64,000 nucleotides of DNA, taken from positions 1 to 64,000 of the forward strand of contig CALNWN010000007.1 in the NCBI GenBank assembly GCA_940746715.1, given 5' to 3'. The position numbers and the translations under genes were made by a program. This stretch comes from an uncultured Paraburkholderia sp. Lineage in GTDB: Bacteria; Pseudomonadota; Gammaproteobacteria; Burkholderiales; Burkholderiaceae. The notes below the pieces were generated by a model. It searched no databases and was not told the DNA's origin. It saw only the letters and a program-made list of their open reading frames with translations. Below, in pieces: positions 37,611-47,049 of this stretch (positions within the stretch are counted from its first letter, which is position 1; every line of letters begins with the position of its first letter).

Positions 37611-38408
37611 TTACGCGGCCGCTTCATTCATTTCGCTATCGGTCGACTCGGCGGCGAGCAGATTCAGCGCGAGCAGAATGGCGCTGCGATTGTCGATGTC
37701 GATGCCGAGCACGTCCGTGAGCCAGCGGCCGATCTTGGTATTGGAAAAATCCTCGGCGGTGGCCGTCTTTTTCATGGTGACGCCGAGTTTGACGGCGCGA
37801 TAGTGATACGAGGGCACCCGGTGTTGAGCCGCAACCGCCGACAGTCCGCCTTTGCCTTCCGAGCACCAGCCGAGACTGCCGGCCAGCACGATGCGTTCAG
37901 GCTCGTCGAGACTTTCGATAAATGCGCGCGCCGCGAGCCGCACCCGCTGTTCGTCGAGCCCGTATTGCAGCAGAACGCTTTGCACGGGGTCTTCCAATGC
38001 CTGGGCGTGCAGATCGATTTCCTGCGCTATGCCGTCGGTTTCCATCGACACGTTGCGTTGACGCCCGGCGCTGCGCAGGCAGTCGATCAGATAGCGGCGA
38101 AAGTATGCGCACAGCGCGTAGCCATTGGACGGCGCGCTGTCGGCGCACGCATGCGTTTCGGTGTGGCCGGGGGCGAGTCGCAGCACCTTGGAATAAATGA
38201 ACTGCGCGACCAGTTCTTCCTTGTCTTCACCAAGCGCCTGCAATTCGAGCGGATGATAAGTGCGCAACGCCCGCCTGACGAGTTCGACCATCGACACCAT
38301 TTCGTCGGCCGTCAGCTGCGTGCGGCGGCGCCACAGATCGGGCAGGATCGCGTCGTCGAGATTGCGGACGAACTCGTGGCTCGGAACTGCGCCCATGAAG
38401 GCCTCCAT
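37611..38408 (-). CDS. hypothetical protein with faint sigma-factor-like region
   Basis: Unrecognised 265-residue soluble protein, intact. A segment FRRYLIDCLRSAGRQRNVSM resembles region 2 of sigma-70-like factors (RNFLIDxLR), and the C-terminal IGRWLTDVLGIDIDNRSAIL could be a helical domain, but a GLSAVAAQHRVPSYHYRAVK segment that might act as region 4 HTH is only suggestive. Function therefore open. It lies just downstream of nothing obviously related: the GMC gene follows in the same direction after about 160 nt. Confidence 0.5.
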   Translation of the reverse strand: MEAFMGAVPSHEFVRNLDDAILPDLWRRRTQLTADEMVSMVELVRRALRTYHPLELQALGEDKEELVAQFIYSKVLRLAPGHTETHACADSAPSNGYALCAYFRRYLIDCLRSAGRQRNVSMETDGIAQEIDLHAQALEDPVQSVLLQYGLDEQRVRLAARAFIESLDEPERIVLAGSLGWCSEGKGGLSAVAAQHRVPSYHYRAVKLGVTMKKTATAEDFSNTKIGRWLTDVLGIDIDNRSAILLALNLLAAESTDSEMNEAAA

Positions 38409-38725
38409 TCGGGTAAGGCGACGGTAACGCGGGAAGCGCGGCGAGCCGGACTGCTGGCGAAGAGTGGAAGCTGAAGACGTTGTGGCCGCGCTGTTCGTGA
38501 AGGCAGTATGGTCACGGGCGTGGGCTTCGCCTATATGGATTAAGTGTTAGCTGATGGGTAAACTGCCGGGTAAACCATCTGGCATAAGGCCGGTCATTCG
38601 TCTGATGAGAAAAGCGGCCGCCGCGCGCGGGCGCATTGCAGTAGAACCGTGCAAGCTCTTGCGCACTACGCCGGACCGCGCTTTGCGCGAGCGCCCGGCT
38701 CCCGCGCCCAATCACCGAATTTGCA

Positions 38726-40267
38726 GTGTCCGACAAGGAGACCGCGCGATACGGGCTGACCCGATCCAGCATGCAATCGACGAAGACCTGGTGCGCGTGC
38801 TGTACGCACAAGACCCGATCGTGTTCTTTTCGCACTGGTTTTCGATTGCGGTGCTGGCGTTCTTCTTCTGCGCGATCAACGTCTATGCGCTCAGCTACCG
38901 CAAGCTGTTCCAGCAGGTCGTGCAGGCGCGCGTCGATCGGCAGTACCTCGCGGAATCGCTCGCGGTGCAAAAGCATGTCGCGGAAGAGGCGAGTCTCGCG
39001 AAAACGCGCTTTTTCGCGGCGGCGAGCCATGATTTGCGCCAGCCGTTGCATGCGATCGGACTGCTGGCCGCCTCGCTCAACGATCCGGCCGCCACGCCCG
39101 CGCAGCATGCGAAGACCGCCGAGCATATCGTCTATAACGTCGAGGCGTTGAATTAGTTGTTCAACCAGGTGCTGGATCTCGCCCAGCTCGAAAGCGGTGT
39201 TACGCAGGTGATCCGTTTGCATTTCCGGCTCTCGGAGCTGTTCGAGCGCGTCGGCAGCCAGTACCGTCCGCAGGCGGCGGCGAAGGGGCTGGCGCTGCGC
39301 ATCACCCCGACGTCGATGGTGGTGCACGACGATCCCGTGCTGCTCGAGCGCGTGCTGAGCAATCTGTTGTCGAACGCGGTGCGCTATACGGAGGAAGGCG
39401 CGATCTGGCTCGGCTTCCGGCGCGCGGGACGGAGCACGGGCGGTTTTATCGAGGTGCGCGATTCGGGCATCGGCATACCGCCTGAGGAGCACGAGCGTAT
39501 TTTCGAAGAGTTCTATCAGGTCGCGAACCCGCAGCGCGATGCGCGCCAGGGGCACGGCCTCGGCCTGCCGACGGTGAAGCGCCTCGTCGGCCTGCTCGGC
39601 GGCGAACTTCAGTTGCGCTCGGCGCGCGGGCGCGGCTCCGTGTTCCGCTTTCCGGTGCAGGCGGGCGAAGCGAGCGGCGTCGTCGCGAGCCTGAACGAAA
39701 CGGTGGCGGGCGGTCCGGCGGCGCAAGGGCGGCGCGTGCTGTGCATCGACGACGAACCGTCGATTCTCGAAGGTCTGTCGAGCCTGCTCGGCCGCTGGGG
39801 CTGCACGGTGCGCGGCGCGCGCGACGCTCGACGACGGTTTCTTGCCCGACGCCGTGCTCTGCGATTACCAGTTGGCCAATCACCGCACGGGCGCGCAGGC
39901 GCTGACGGCGGTGCGCAACAAGCTCGCGCTGTCCGGCCACGAGGGCGTCGTGACGCTGCTGATTACGGGCGATATGGCGTCGGCGGAACTGGCGGCGCTC
40001 GCGTTGCAAGGCATTCCGGTGCTGCACAAGCCGGTCACAGCGGCGCGCTTGCGGCGCACGCTCGACATGCTGTGGCAGCAGGCGGAACGGGACAAGACAC
40101 GCGTGGCTTCGGTGCCCGAAAGCTCCGCCGCCCAGATGGTGGACGCAGCCGGCGCGGCAGGCGGCATAGAAAAAGACGCTTCCCGCACCATGGTCAGTCC
40201 GCCGGCTTTCGCGGCGCAGCGCGAGGCGCGGCATAGTCAGGAAGACGCGTCACAACGGGAGGCGTAG
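38726..40267 (+). pseudogene. hybrid histidine kinase, multiple lesions
   Basis: Hybrid sensor kinase. A GTG at 38726 gives VSDKETARYGLTR; a 1-nt loss near 38762 leads into IQHAIDEDLVRVLYAQDPIV and one membrane helix, then directly NVYALSYRKLFQQVVQAR. Related kinases have several more helices here, so about 100 residues seem deleted in frame. The H-box FFAAASHDLRQPLHAIGLL is followed by TAG at 39154-39156 (Gln expected in ALNQLFNQVLDL). ATPase boxes NLLSNAVRYTE, DSGIGIPP and GHGLGL follow. The receiver (CIDDEPSILEGL, VLCDYQLAN, VLHKPV) is split by a shift near 39827. Dead gene. The response regulator at 40330 is convergent and probably its partner. Confidence 0.82.
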
Positions 40268-40329
40268 GCGCCAGGGCACGCGTTGGGCGGCTGCTTTTCA
40301 TAACAGCACCCACCGCGCGTGCCGAGGCG

Positions 40330-41094
40330 CTAAAGCGTTTTGCCTGCTTCGAGCCAACCGTTGACCACCGCGATGGCCGTCGACCGGTTGTGCGCGCCGA
40401 GCGCCCGAAAAATCACGGACAGATGGACCTTGACCGTGCCCTCGGCCACGCCGAGTTCGCGCGCGATCATTTTGTTGGTCCAGCCGCGATGCACGAGCCG
40501 CATGATGTCCTGCTGACGCGGCGACAGGTTCTCCAGCAGATGCTGCTGATGCGGCTGCAACGCCTGCAGCTGCGCGACCGGTTCGGCGAGCGTGACGGTG
40601 CTGGCGCCGCCTGCGGTGCCTGTCGCGGCCTGCTGGGGCGAGCCGGCACCGGTGTGCCCGGCGCCCGCGTCGGCGGACTGGGCCTCGCGCGAGCCCAGCA
40701 GGTTCAACGCCTCCATCGGCACATAGGCGCCGCCCGACAGCACGAGCTCGATTGCCTTCAGCATCACGCTGGCGGGCTGGCGCTTCGGCACGAAGCCGAG
40801 CGCGCCCGCCGCCAGCACCGCGCGCATCTCGTCTGGCGACTCCTCGGCGGACAGGACGACCACCGGCAGCGCGGGATTGGCCTTCAGCAGTATTTCCAGC
40901 GACGACGTGCCGCTCATGCCCGGCATATGCAGATCGACGATCGCGAGATCGTGATCGGCGTCGGGCCGCGCGGCCGCGGCCAGGGTTTCCCAGCTGTCGG
41001 CTTCGTCGAATTGGGCGTCTGGATCGAGGCCGCGGAGCATGCCCTTGACGCCCTGCCGGATCAGTTCATGGTCGTCCGCCACAAGAAACTTCAT
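40330..41094 (-). CDS. NarL/LuxR-family response regulator
   Basis: Intact 254-residue response regulator. The receiver domain holds the acidic pocket ADDHE, the phospho-acceptor Asp in AIVDLHMPGMSG (near 54) and the Lys in LGFVPKRQPAS. A Gly/Ala/Gln-rich linker of about 45 residues (SADAGAGHTGAGSPQQAATG) leads to a LuxR HTH (LSPRQQDIMRLVHRGWTNKM, ARELGVAEGTVKVHLSVIF). Start at 41094 since this Met precedes the first receiver strand KFLVADDHE. It is convergent with the broken hybrid kinase, so its phosphate donor may have been lost. Confidence 0.87.
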   Translation of the reverse strand: MKFLVADDHELIRQGVKGMLRGLDPDAQFDEADSWETLAAAARPDADHDLAIVDLHMPGMSGTSSLEILLKANPALPVVVLSAEESPDEMRAVLAAGALGFVPKRQPASVMLKAIELVLSGGAYVPMEALNLLGSREAQSADAGAGHTGAGSPQQAATGTAGGASTVTLAEPVAQLQALQPHQQHLLENLSPRQQDIMRLVHRGWTNKMIARELGVAEGTVKVHLSVIFRALGAHNRSTAIAVVNGWLEAGKTL

Positions 41095-41444
41095 GATGTC
41101 TCCACGAGTCGAGCTTGCGTGTTGTGGACTACCGCCGTTGCCAGGCCCCATTGTGCTTCTATTGTCGTGAATCGCATCATTGCCGGCTACCCCGTGATCT
41201 TAAGCCGATCGGCTGGCGCGGCGGGCCTTGCGGCTCGCCGCGCCGGTCATTCTCTGCTTGTGGGATCGCCGGCGTCACGTTTTTGTCTGTCGTGTGAAGG
41301 GAGGTCTCTCTCGCGCATCGTTCCGCCTTGCTACGTAGACAAGCCGCGCGCGGTTTTTCAAGCGGCGCGGGGCCGCCGCAAAAGGTTATGCGGGACGGAT
41401 CGAAACGCCCCTGCGCCGCGTCCACGGCGCTTGCCGCCGAGCCG

Positions 41445-41570
41445 CTATTTCACCGCGAAAAACGTCGCATTCATCAGAAGCTTGAACGCGTAACCGAGCG
41501 ACATCGCCGAGCCCACGCCAAAGCACCACAGCGCGACGAACCAGAGCCAGCCGGCAGCTTGCGCGCGGAC
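41445..41570 (-). CDS. DUF2474-like small subunit next to CioAB, start codon unclear
   Basis: Immediately after the cioB stop the same strand encodes about 41 residues with one strong helix, AAGWLWFVALWCFGVGSAMS, ending LLMNATFFAVK and TAG at 41445. Small single-helix proteins (DUF2474 or CydX type) accompany bd-type oxidases and stabilise them. No ATG, GTG or TTG lies in frame between the cioB stop and the helix (the first codons are GTC CGC GCG), so the start may be mutated. Too short for ordinary gene callers. Confidence 0.45.
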   Translation of the reverse strand, partial: VRAQAAGWLWFVALWCFGVGSAMSLGYAFKLLMNATFFAVK

Positions 41571-42575
41571 TTAGTGATAGTGATGTTGGTCGCCATGGCG
41601 CACCTTCCCGCGAAATACCCAGTAACCCATCGTCGTATAGGCGATGATAATCGGCAGAATCACCGCCGCGCCGACCAGCGTGAACGTCTGGCTCGCGCGC
41701 GGGGCGGCTGCTTCCCACAGCGTCACGCTCGACGGAATCGCATACGGCCACAGGCTCACCAGCAAGCCGGCATAACCGAGCAGCACCAGCAGCAGCGCGA
41801 GCGCGAACGGCGTGTTGTGATGCCGCTCGCGCACCGCGCGGCGCATGAAGAACGCGCAGCCCGCCACGAGGAACGGCACGGGCAGCAGCCGGTAGAAGAG
41901 GCCGTCGTCGAACCAGCGTTGCGCGATGTTCGCGTCCTGCAGCGGCGTCCACAGGCTCACCGTCGCGATGAAGCCGAGCAGCACGACCGTCAGCGGCCAC
42001 ACCACGCGATGCAGGCGGCGCTGCAGGTCGCCTTCGGTCTTCGCGACGAGCCAGCAGCAGCCGAGCAACGCGTAGGTCACCACCAGCCCGAGGCCCGTGA
42101 GCAGGCTGAACGGGGTGAGCCAGCCGAAGGCATCGCCGGCATAGGCACCGTCGCTCACGGGAATGCCTTGCAGAAAGGCCCCGAGCGCGACACCCTGGAA
42201 GAACGCGGCGCCCGCCGAGCCGCCGATGAACGCAAGATCCCACAGGTGCTTGGTGCGATTGGCTTTCGCGCGAATCTCGAACGACACGCCGCGAAAGATC
42301 AGGCAGACCAGCATGAAAACGAGCGGCAGATAAAGCGCGGAGAGCACCGTCGAATACACCATCGGGAACACGGCGAAGAGCGCTGCCCCGCCCAGCACGA
42401 GCCAGGTTTCGTTGCCGTCCCAGACGGGCGCGACGGTGTTCATCATCAGGTCGCGTTCCTTCTCGTCCGGAAAAAACGGAAAGACGATGCCGATGCCGAG
42501 GTCGAAACCGTCCAGCACGACATACATGAAAAGGCCTAGCGCGATGATCGCGGCCCAGACTACGGTGACGTCCAT
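41571..42575 (-). CDS. cioB: cyanide-insensitive bd-type quinol oxidase subunit II
   Basis: Subunit II of the CIO/bd-family terminal oxidase, which oxidises ubiquinol and reduces O2 without proton pumping. The 334-residue protein has about eight helices and the family hallmarks VLDGFDLGIGIVFPFFPDEK, APVWDGNETWLVLGGAALFA and a C-terminal AYTTMGYWVFRGKV. Intact. It lies 28 nt downstream of cioA, the normal cio operon order. The conserved WDGNETW and GFDLG motifs are unchanged, so the oxidase appears functional. Confidence 0.92.
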   Translation of the reverse strand: MDVTVVWAAIIALGLFMYVVLDGFDLGIGIVFPFFPDEKERDLMMNTVAPVWDGNETWLVLGGAALFAVFPMVYSTVLSALYLPLVFMLVCLIFRGVSFEIRAKANRTKHLWDLAFIGGSAGAAFFQGVALGAFLQGIPVSDGAYAGDAFGWLTPFSLLTGLGLVVTYALLGCCWLVAKTEGDLQRRLHRVVWPLTVVLLGFIATVSLWTPLQDANIAQRWFDDGLFYRLLPVPFLVAGCAFFMRRAVRERHHNTPFALALLLVLLGYAGLLVSLWPYAIPSSVTLWEAAAPRASQTFTLVGAAVILPIIIAYTTMGYWVFRGKVRHGDQHHYH

Positions 42576-42603
42576 TGTGTGACTCGGCTAAGAGAGGGCT
42601 AAG

Positions 42604-44016
42604 TTAGGCGGCGTCGATCATCTGATCGGCGGCGGAGAAGGGGCGGCGCGCGGTCTGGTCCGGCGTATGGGCCGGCACGCCGTGCGGCGTCTGTCCGGGC
42701 AGCGCCGGACCCGAGCGCATCAGCTTGAGCATGTAATAGATGCCCGTGCCGAACACGAGGAAGTACACGACCACGAAGGCCATCAGCGAAATGCCCACCT
42801 GTTGCGCGGTGAGCGGCGACATGGCTTGCGACGTGCGCATCACGCCGTAAACGACCCACGGCTGGCGGCCGGCTTCCGTGGTGACCCAGCCGGCCAGCAG
42901 CGAGATGAAGCCGCTCGGGCCCATGGCGAGGGCAAAGCGCTGGAACCACTTCGATTCGAACAGGCGGCCGCGGCGGCGCAGCAGCCACGCGGCGACCGAC
43001 ATGGCGATCATCAGCATGCCGAGGCCGGCCATGATGCGAAAGCTCCAGAACACCACCGTCGAATTGGGCCGGTCTTGCGGGGGGAATTCCTTCAGGCCGC
43101 GAATCTCGCCGTCCCAGCTATGCGTGAGGATGAGGCTGCCCAGGTGCGGAATCGACACCGCGTAGCGCGTGGTTTCCGCCTGCATGTCGGGAATGCCGAA
43201 CAGATTGAGCACGGTGCCGCCTTTCTCGGTGTCCCACAGACCTTCGATGGCCGCGATCTTCGCAGGCTGATATTCGCGCGTGTTCAAACCATGCTGATCG
43301 CCGACGAACGCCTGGATCGGCGTGAGAATCAGCAGCAGCCAGAGCGCCATCGAGAACATTTTCTTGACGGCCGGGTCGCGCCGTCCGCGCAGCAGATGCC
43401 ACGCACCCACGGCCGCCACGACGAGCGCGGCGACGATGAACGCCGCGAGCGCCATATGCGCGAGCCGGTACGGGAACGACGGGTTGAAGATGATCTTGAA
43501 CCAGTCGAGCGGCACGACCTGGCCGTTCACGACTTCAAAGCCTTGCGGCGTCTGCATCCAGCTATTCGACGCGAGAATCCAGAAGGTGGAGATGAGCGTG
43601 CCGATCGCCACCATCAGCGTCGCGCCAAAGTGCGCGCGCGGGCTCACGCGCTGCCAGCCGAACAGCATGATGCCGAGGAAGCCGGCTTCGAGAAAGAACG
43701 CGGTCATGACCTCGTACATCAGCAGAGGGCCGGTGACGGGCCCGGCGAAGCTCGAGAAGCCCGACCAGTTGGTGCCGAACTGATAGCTCATCACGACGCC
43801 GGAGACCACGCCCATGCCGAAGGCGACGGCGAAAATCTTCGACCAGAACAGGCACAGGTCCTTGTAGTAGGCCTTGCCGGTTTTGAGCCAGCGCCATTCG
43901 AGCACAGCGATGAAACTCGCGAGGCCGATGCTCAGCGCGGGAAAAACGATGTGAAAGGAGACGGTGAACGCAAACTGGATGCGGGCGAGGTCGAAAGCCG
44001 ATATTGCGGAGTTCAT
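42604..44016 (-). CDS. cioA: cyanide-insensitive bd-type quinol oxidase subunit I
   Basis: Subunit I carrying haems b558, b595 and d. Intact 470 residues. Family features are ARIQFAFTVSFHIVFPALSI (haem ligand His near residue 22), FGMGVVSGVVMSYQFGTNWS, EVMTAFFLEAGFLGIMLFGW, a short Q-loop typical of CioA, and the GRQPW motif in TTEAGRQPWVVYGVMRTSQA. Start at 44016 (MNSAISAFDLARIQ); the longer upstream frame is not conserved. Probably controlled through the FNR-like box at 44194. One of the clearly preserved energy-metabolism genes in the window. Confidence 0.93.
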   Translation of the reverse strand: MNSAISAFDLARIQFAFTVSFHIVFPALSIGLASFIAVLEWRWLKTGKAYYKDLCLFWSKIFAVAFGMGVVSGVVMSYQFGTNWSGFSSFAGPVTGPLLMYEVMTAFFLEAGFLGIMLFGWQRVSPRAHFGATLMVAIGTLISTFWILASNSWMQTPQGFEVVNGQVVPLDWFKIIFNPSFPYRLAHMALAAFIVAALVVAAVGAWHLLRGRRDPAVKKMFSMALWLLLILTPIQAFVGDQHGLNTREYQPAKIAAIEGLWDTEKGGTVLNLFGIPDMQAETTRYAVSIPHLGSLILTHSWDGEIRGLKEFPPQDRPNSTVVFWSFRIMAGLGMLMIAMSVAAWLLRRRGRLFESKWFQRFALAMGPSGFISLLAGWVTTEAGRQPWVVYGVMRTSQAMSPLTAQQVGISLMAFVVVYFLVFGTGIYYMLKLMRSGPALPGQTPHGVPAHTPDQTARRPFSAADQMIDAA

Positions 44017-44193
44017 GATCGTGAAGGCGTGATGCCGCTCGTTGCGGACTACGCGCGTCGACCGGTGTCGGTGCGCACTGCGTTTCGCAGATGGCCGAAG
44101 ATTAGGGGAAGACGCGCATTGATGCTGCGCCGCGGCGTGCGTCAAAAAACCGCGGTGTTTTGTGCGGATTCGGGATTTTTGCGCGGCAAATGG

Positions 44194-44207
44194 CTGATCT
44201 ATATCAG
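44194..44207. promoter_or_regulatory. FNR/ANR-like box upstream of cioAB
   Basis: CTGATCTATATCAG has the TGAT-N4-ATCA symmetry of FNR/ANR sites (consensus TTGAT-N4-ATCAA) and lies about 180 nt upstream of the cioA start. Oxygen-dependent control of this high-affinity or cyanide-resistant oxidase would be expected. Confidence 0.5.
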
Positions 44208-44516
44208 TTTTTTCTTGTTGCGCGACATGGCGTGGTTGGGGCCGGGCAGGCGGCAAGTGCGGCAATCGACCGCGTCGCAGCAAAGCGTGTGTGCGCCGGT
44301 CGAGGCGGGCGACGGGGCTTGTGCATGGCGATTTGCACAGTCGTTAGAAGCTTGACGCCGAGCTTACTTGCGGAAGCAGAGATCGGGGCTCTCAGTTATA
44401 TGACGTCGCATAAATATTAGGGCCATTATGCGGCGCTACTTGGCACTGAATCATAGAAAGGCCAAGCTAGACTCCGGGTAAATGCCTAGTTGAAATCCGT
44501 TCTCGCATAGCCGATA

Positions 44517-44533
44517 GTACGTTATCGTATAAC
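44517..44533. promoter_or_regulatory. uronate/aldarate regulon operator, site 1
   Basis: GTACGTTATCGTATAAC lies 81 nt upstream of the first uronate-dehydrogenase-like gene. It differs at two positions from the site at 58026. The core TACG-N4-CGTA is palindromic, as expected for a GntR dimer. Confidence 0.6.
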
Positions 44534-44614
44534 TAACGTCTTGCCGCGAGTCTCCATCGCCTCCCGCGACAAGTGTCGACCTCGCCCGGAAGCCGGTGCA
44601 GTAAAGGAACCCCC

Positions 44615-45428
44615 ATGAAAAAGATTGCCCTCAGTGGCGCCGGAGGCCAGCTTGGCTCGGTCGTGCGCGCCGCGTTCATTGCGCGCGCCGCTGCGCTCGG
44701 CGGCGGGCTCGAAGCCGCTCACGCCGCTCGTGGATGGCGAGGACGTCATGCACGGCGACCTGCGCGATCCGGCAGTCGTCGACCGGCTGCTCGACGGCGT
44801 CGACGTGCTGATTCATTTCGCCGGCACTAGCGTGGAGCGGCCGCTGGCCGAGATCATCGAAAACAATTTGCGGGGTCTCGTCGAGGTGTACGAGGGCGCG
44901 CGGCGGCACGGCGTCAAGCGCATCGTGTTCGCGAGCTCGAATCACGCCATCGGCATGTATCCGGTGACGGAGCGTCTGAGCCTCGACTGCGAGTTGCGCC
45001 CCGACGGCTTTTACGGCCTCAGCAAGGTGTGGGGCGAAGCGCTCCCGCGCATGTACTGGGACAAGCACGGCATTGAGAGCGTATGCGTGCGCATCGGCAG
45101 TTGTCTGGAGCGTCCGACCGAACCGCGCCATCTGAGCACCTGGTTCGGCCATGCCGATCTGATGCATTTCCTCGACCGCTGCATCGACGCCGATGAGCTC
45201 GGCTTCATCACCGTGTGGGGCGTGTCGGCCAATACGCGCAGCTGGTGGGACAACAGCGGCGCCGCGCGCCTCGGCTATCAGCCGAAACAGAACGCCGAAG
45301 ACTACGCCGGTGAAATTCTCGCCCGCCCGAATCCGCTGGATGCATTGGGTCAGCGCTTCCAGGGCGGCGGCTTCGTCGGCATCGACTATTCGCGTGAAGA
45401 CGGCGGCGCGGGCACCGGCGCCGTCTGA
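44615..45428 (+). pseudogene. uronate dehydrogenase-like SDR protein, frameshifted
   Basis: Extended SDR protein resembling uronate dehydrogenase. The Rossmann start SGAGGQLGSVV is in the first frame; after a 1-nt loss near 44695 the rest is in another frame: VDVLIHFAGTSVERPLAEII, RIVFASSNHAIGMYPVTERL, the catalytic Y-x-x-x-K in FYGLSKVWGEALPRMYWDKH, and RIGSCLERPTEPRHLSTWF. The tail RFQGGGFVGIDYSRED is like that of the second copy at 59913. It is followed 31 nt later by a hexuronate-type MFS carrier. The substrate could be another uronic acid or related sugar. A single indel separates it from a functional gene. Confidence 0.8.
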
Positions 45429-45459
45429 CGAGAGTTCAAGCATTACCAGGAGACGTAGC

Positions 45460-46739
45460 ATGAAGATCAAGGGCATCCGCTGGTGGATGGTCAGTCTGGT
45501 CGCCGCCGGGCTCATCATTAATTATCTGGCGCGCAATACGCTGTCGGTGGCCGCACCGACGTTGATGAAGGACCTCCACATCACCACGGAGCAATACGCT
45601 CACGTGGTGGTCGCGTGGCAGCTCTGCTACGCATTCATGCTACGGTCGGCACCAAGCTAGGTTTTGCCGCCTTCGCGCTGGCGTGGTCGCTGGCCTGCGC
45701 GGCGGCCGCCTGGTCGACGGGTTGGCGCAGCCTCGCGTTCTTTCGCGGCCTGCTCGGGATTGCCGAGGCGGCCGGCATTCCGGCCGGCGTGAAGGCCACG
45801 AGCGAGTGGTTTCCGGCCAAAGAGCGTTCGGTCGCGATCGGCTGGTTCAACATCGGTTCGTCGATCGGCGCATTGCTCGCGCCGCCGCTCGTCGTGTGGG
45901 CGCTGTTGCACGGCCAGTGGCAGCTGGCTTTCGTGATCGTCGGCGTGGCGGGCATTGTGTGGAGCGTCGTGTGGATGGTGCTGTACAAAAGCATCCGCGC
46001 AACCAGAAAATGCTCGGCGACGCGGAACGCGACTACATTCTGAGCGGCCAGGAAGCGAAGCACAGCGACGCGGGCGCGCCCAGGCGCACCTGGTTCGCGA
46101 TGCTGAAGAGCCGCGATTTCTGGGCGATCGGCATTCCGCGCATTTTGTCGGAGCCTGCGTGGCAGACCTTCAACGCATGGATTCCGCTTTACATGATGAC
46201 CGAGCGTCACATGAACCTGAAGGAGATCGCGCTCTATGCGTGGATGTCGTTTCTCGCCGCGGATATCGGCTGCGTGCTGGGCGGCTATCTGAGCCCGCTG
46301 TTCCATAAGTACGCGAAGGTGTCGCTCTTCACGTCGCGCAAGATGGTGTTCGTGGTCGGCGCGCTGTGCATAATCGGACCGGCGTGTGTGGGCCTCGTCG
46401 CGAGTCCGTATGTGGCGGTGGCGCTCCTGTGCGTGGGCGGTTTTGCGTACCAGACCCTGTCGGGCGCGTTGTACGCGATCACGTCGGACATGTTCGGCAA
46501 GAACGAAGTCGCGACCGCGACCGGCATGGGCGGCATGGCCGGCTATCTGGGCGCCGCCGCATTCACCGCGTTGTTCGGCGTGCTCGTGACGCAGGTCGGC
46601 TACAGCCCCCGCTCTTCGTATTGCTCGCGGTGTTCGACATCATTGCGGCCGGCGTGGTGTGCCTGCTCGCCAAGAGCGCGGACAAGACCGCACAGCCGCG
46701 CTGGTCGCGCAGGCGAATGGCACGGTCGCCGCGAAGTAG
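45460..46739 (+). pseudogene. hexuronate-type MFS transporter, multiple frameshifts
   Basis: Anion:cation symporter subfamily of MFS, similar to ExuT. The N-terminus (IRWWMVSLVAAGLIINYLAR, LSVAAPTLMKDLHI) runs to WQLCYAFM. There roughly 30 nt (family QPVAGYVLDA) are lost with a frame change at about 45640. The frame with FAALAWSLACAAAAW-like helices and GIPAGVKATSEWFPAKERSV follows, then another with WQTFNAWIPLYMMTERHMNL and GGFAYQTLSGALYAITSDMF after a shift near 45995, then two more near 46605 and 46700. The natural end, VAQANGTVAAK and TAG at 46739, is readable only in its own frame. Clearly dead. Confidence 0.82.
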
Positions 46740-46790
46740 CAGAGGACGATGATGCGCGCCGGCATGATCGGGCGCGATGGTTAGCGAGAG

Positions 46791-46814
46791 CGGCGCCTTC
46801 GGGCGCCGTTTTTT
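46791..46814 (+). terminator. rho-independent terminator after the MFS gene
   Basis: CGGCGCC-TTCG-GGCGCCG (46791-46808), a GC-rich stem with a stable UUCG-type loop, followed by six T. Confidence 0.85.
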
Positions 46815-47049
46815 CATGGATCGTTTTTTGAAGGGGCAGGGCACGCGTCGACGTCACGATGCGCCGAGCCGCCACCCAGCCGCCCCCGCGCCAAGGCCAC
46901 CCCACGCCAAGGCCGCACACCCTCAGGTGCTGTGGGATAATTACATGCTTTGCCCGCAGCGCGGCTCAAAAGGTTGTTCGCACGGGCGCTCGAGGGGCCG
47001 TCACTCCCTTGGCCCGCTTCTTTCAAGCGATATTCATTCAACAACCACG

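Noticed and set aside
3721..39156. Reassignment of UAG to glutamine as an alternative genetic code
   Set aside because: TAG recurs at Gln positions, but one TAG replaces Trp, the affected genes also carry frameshifts, clean genes such as dctQ end with TAG, and intact essential genes contain no internal TAG. C-to-T decay of CAG codons is simpler.
42667..44355. Long plus-strand frame opposite cioA
   Set aside because: His/Arg/Glu-rich antisense translation without family features; cioA on the minus strand is unambiguous.
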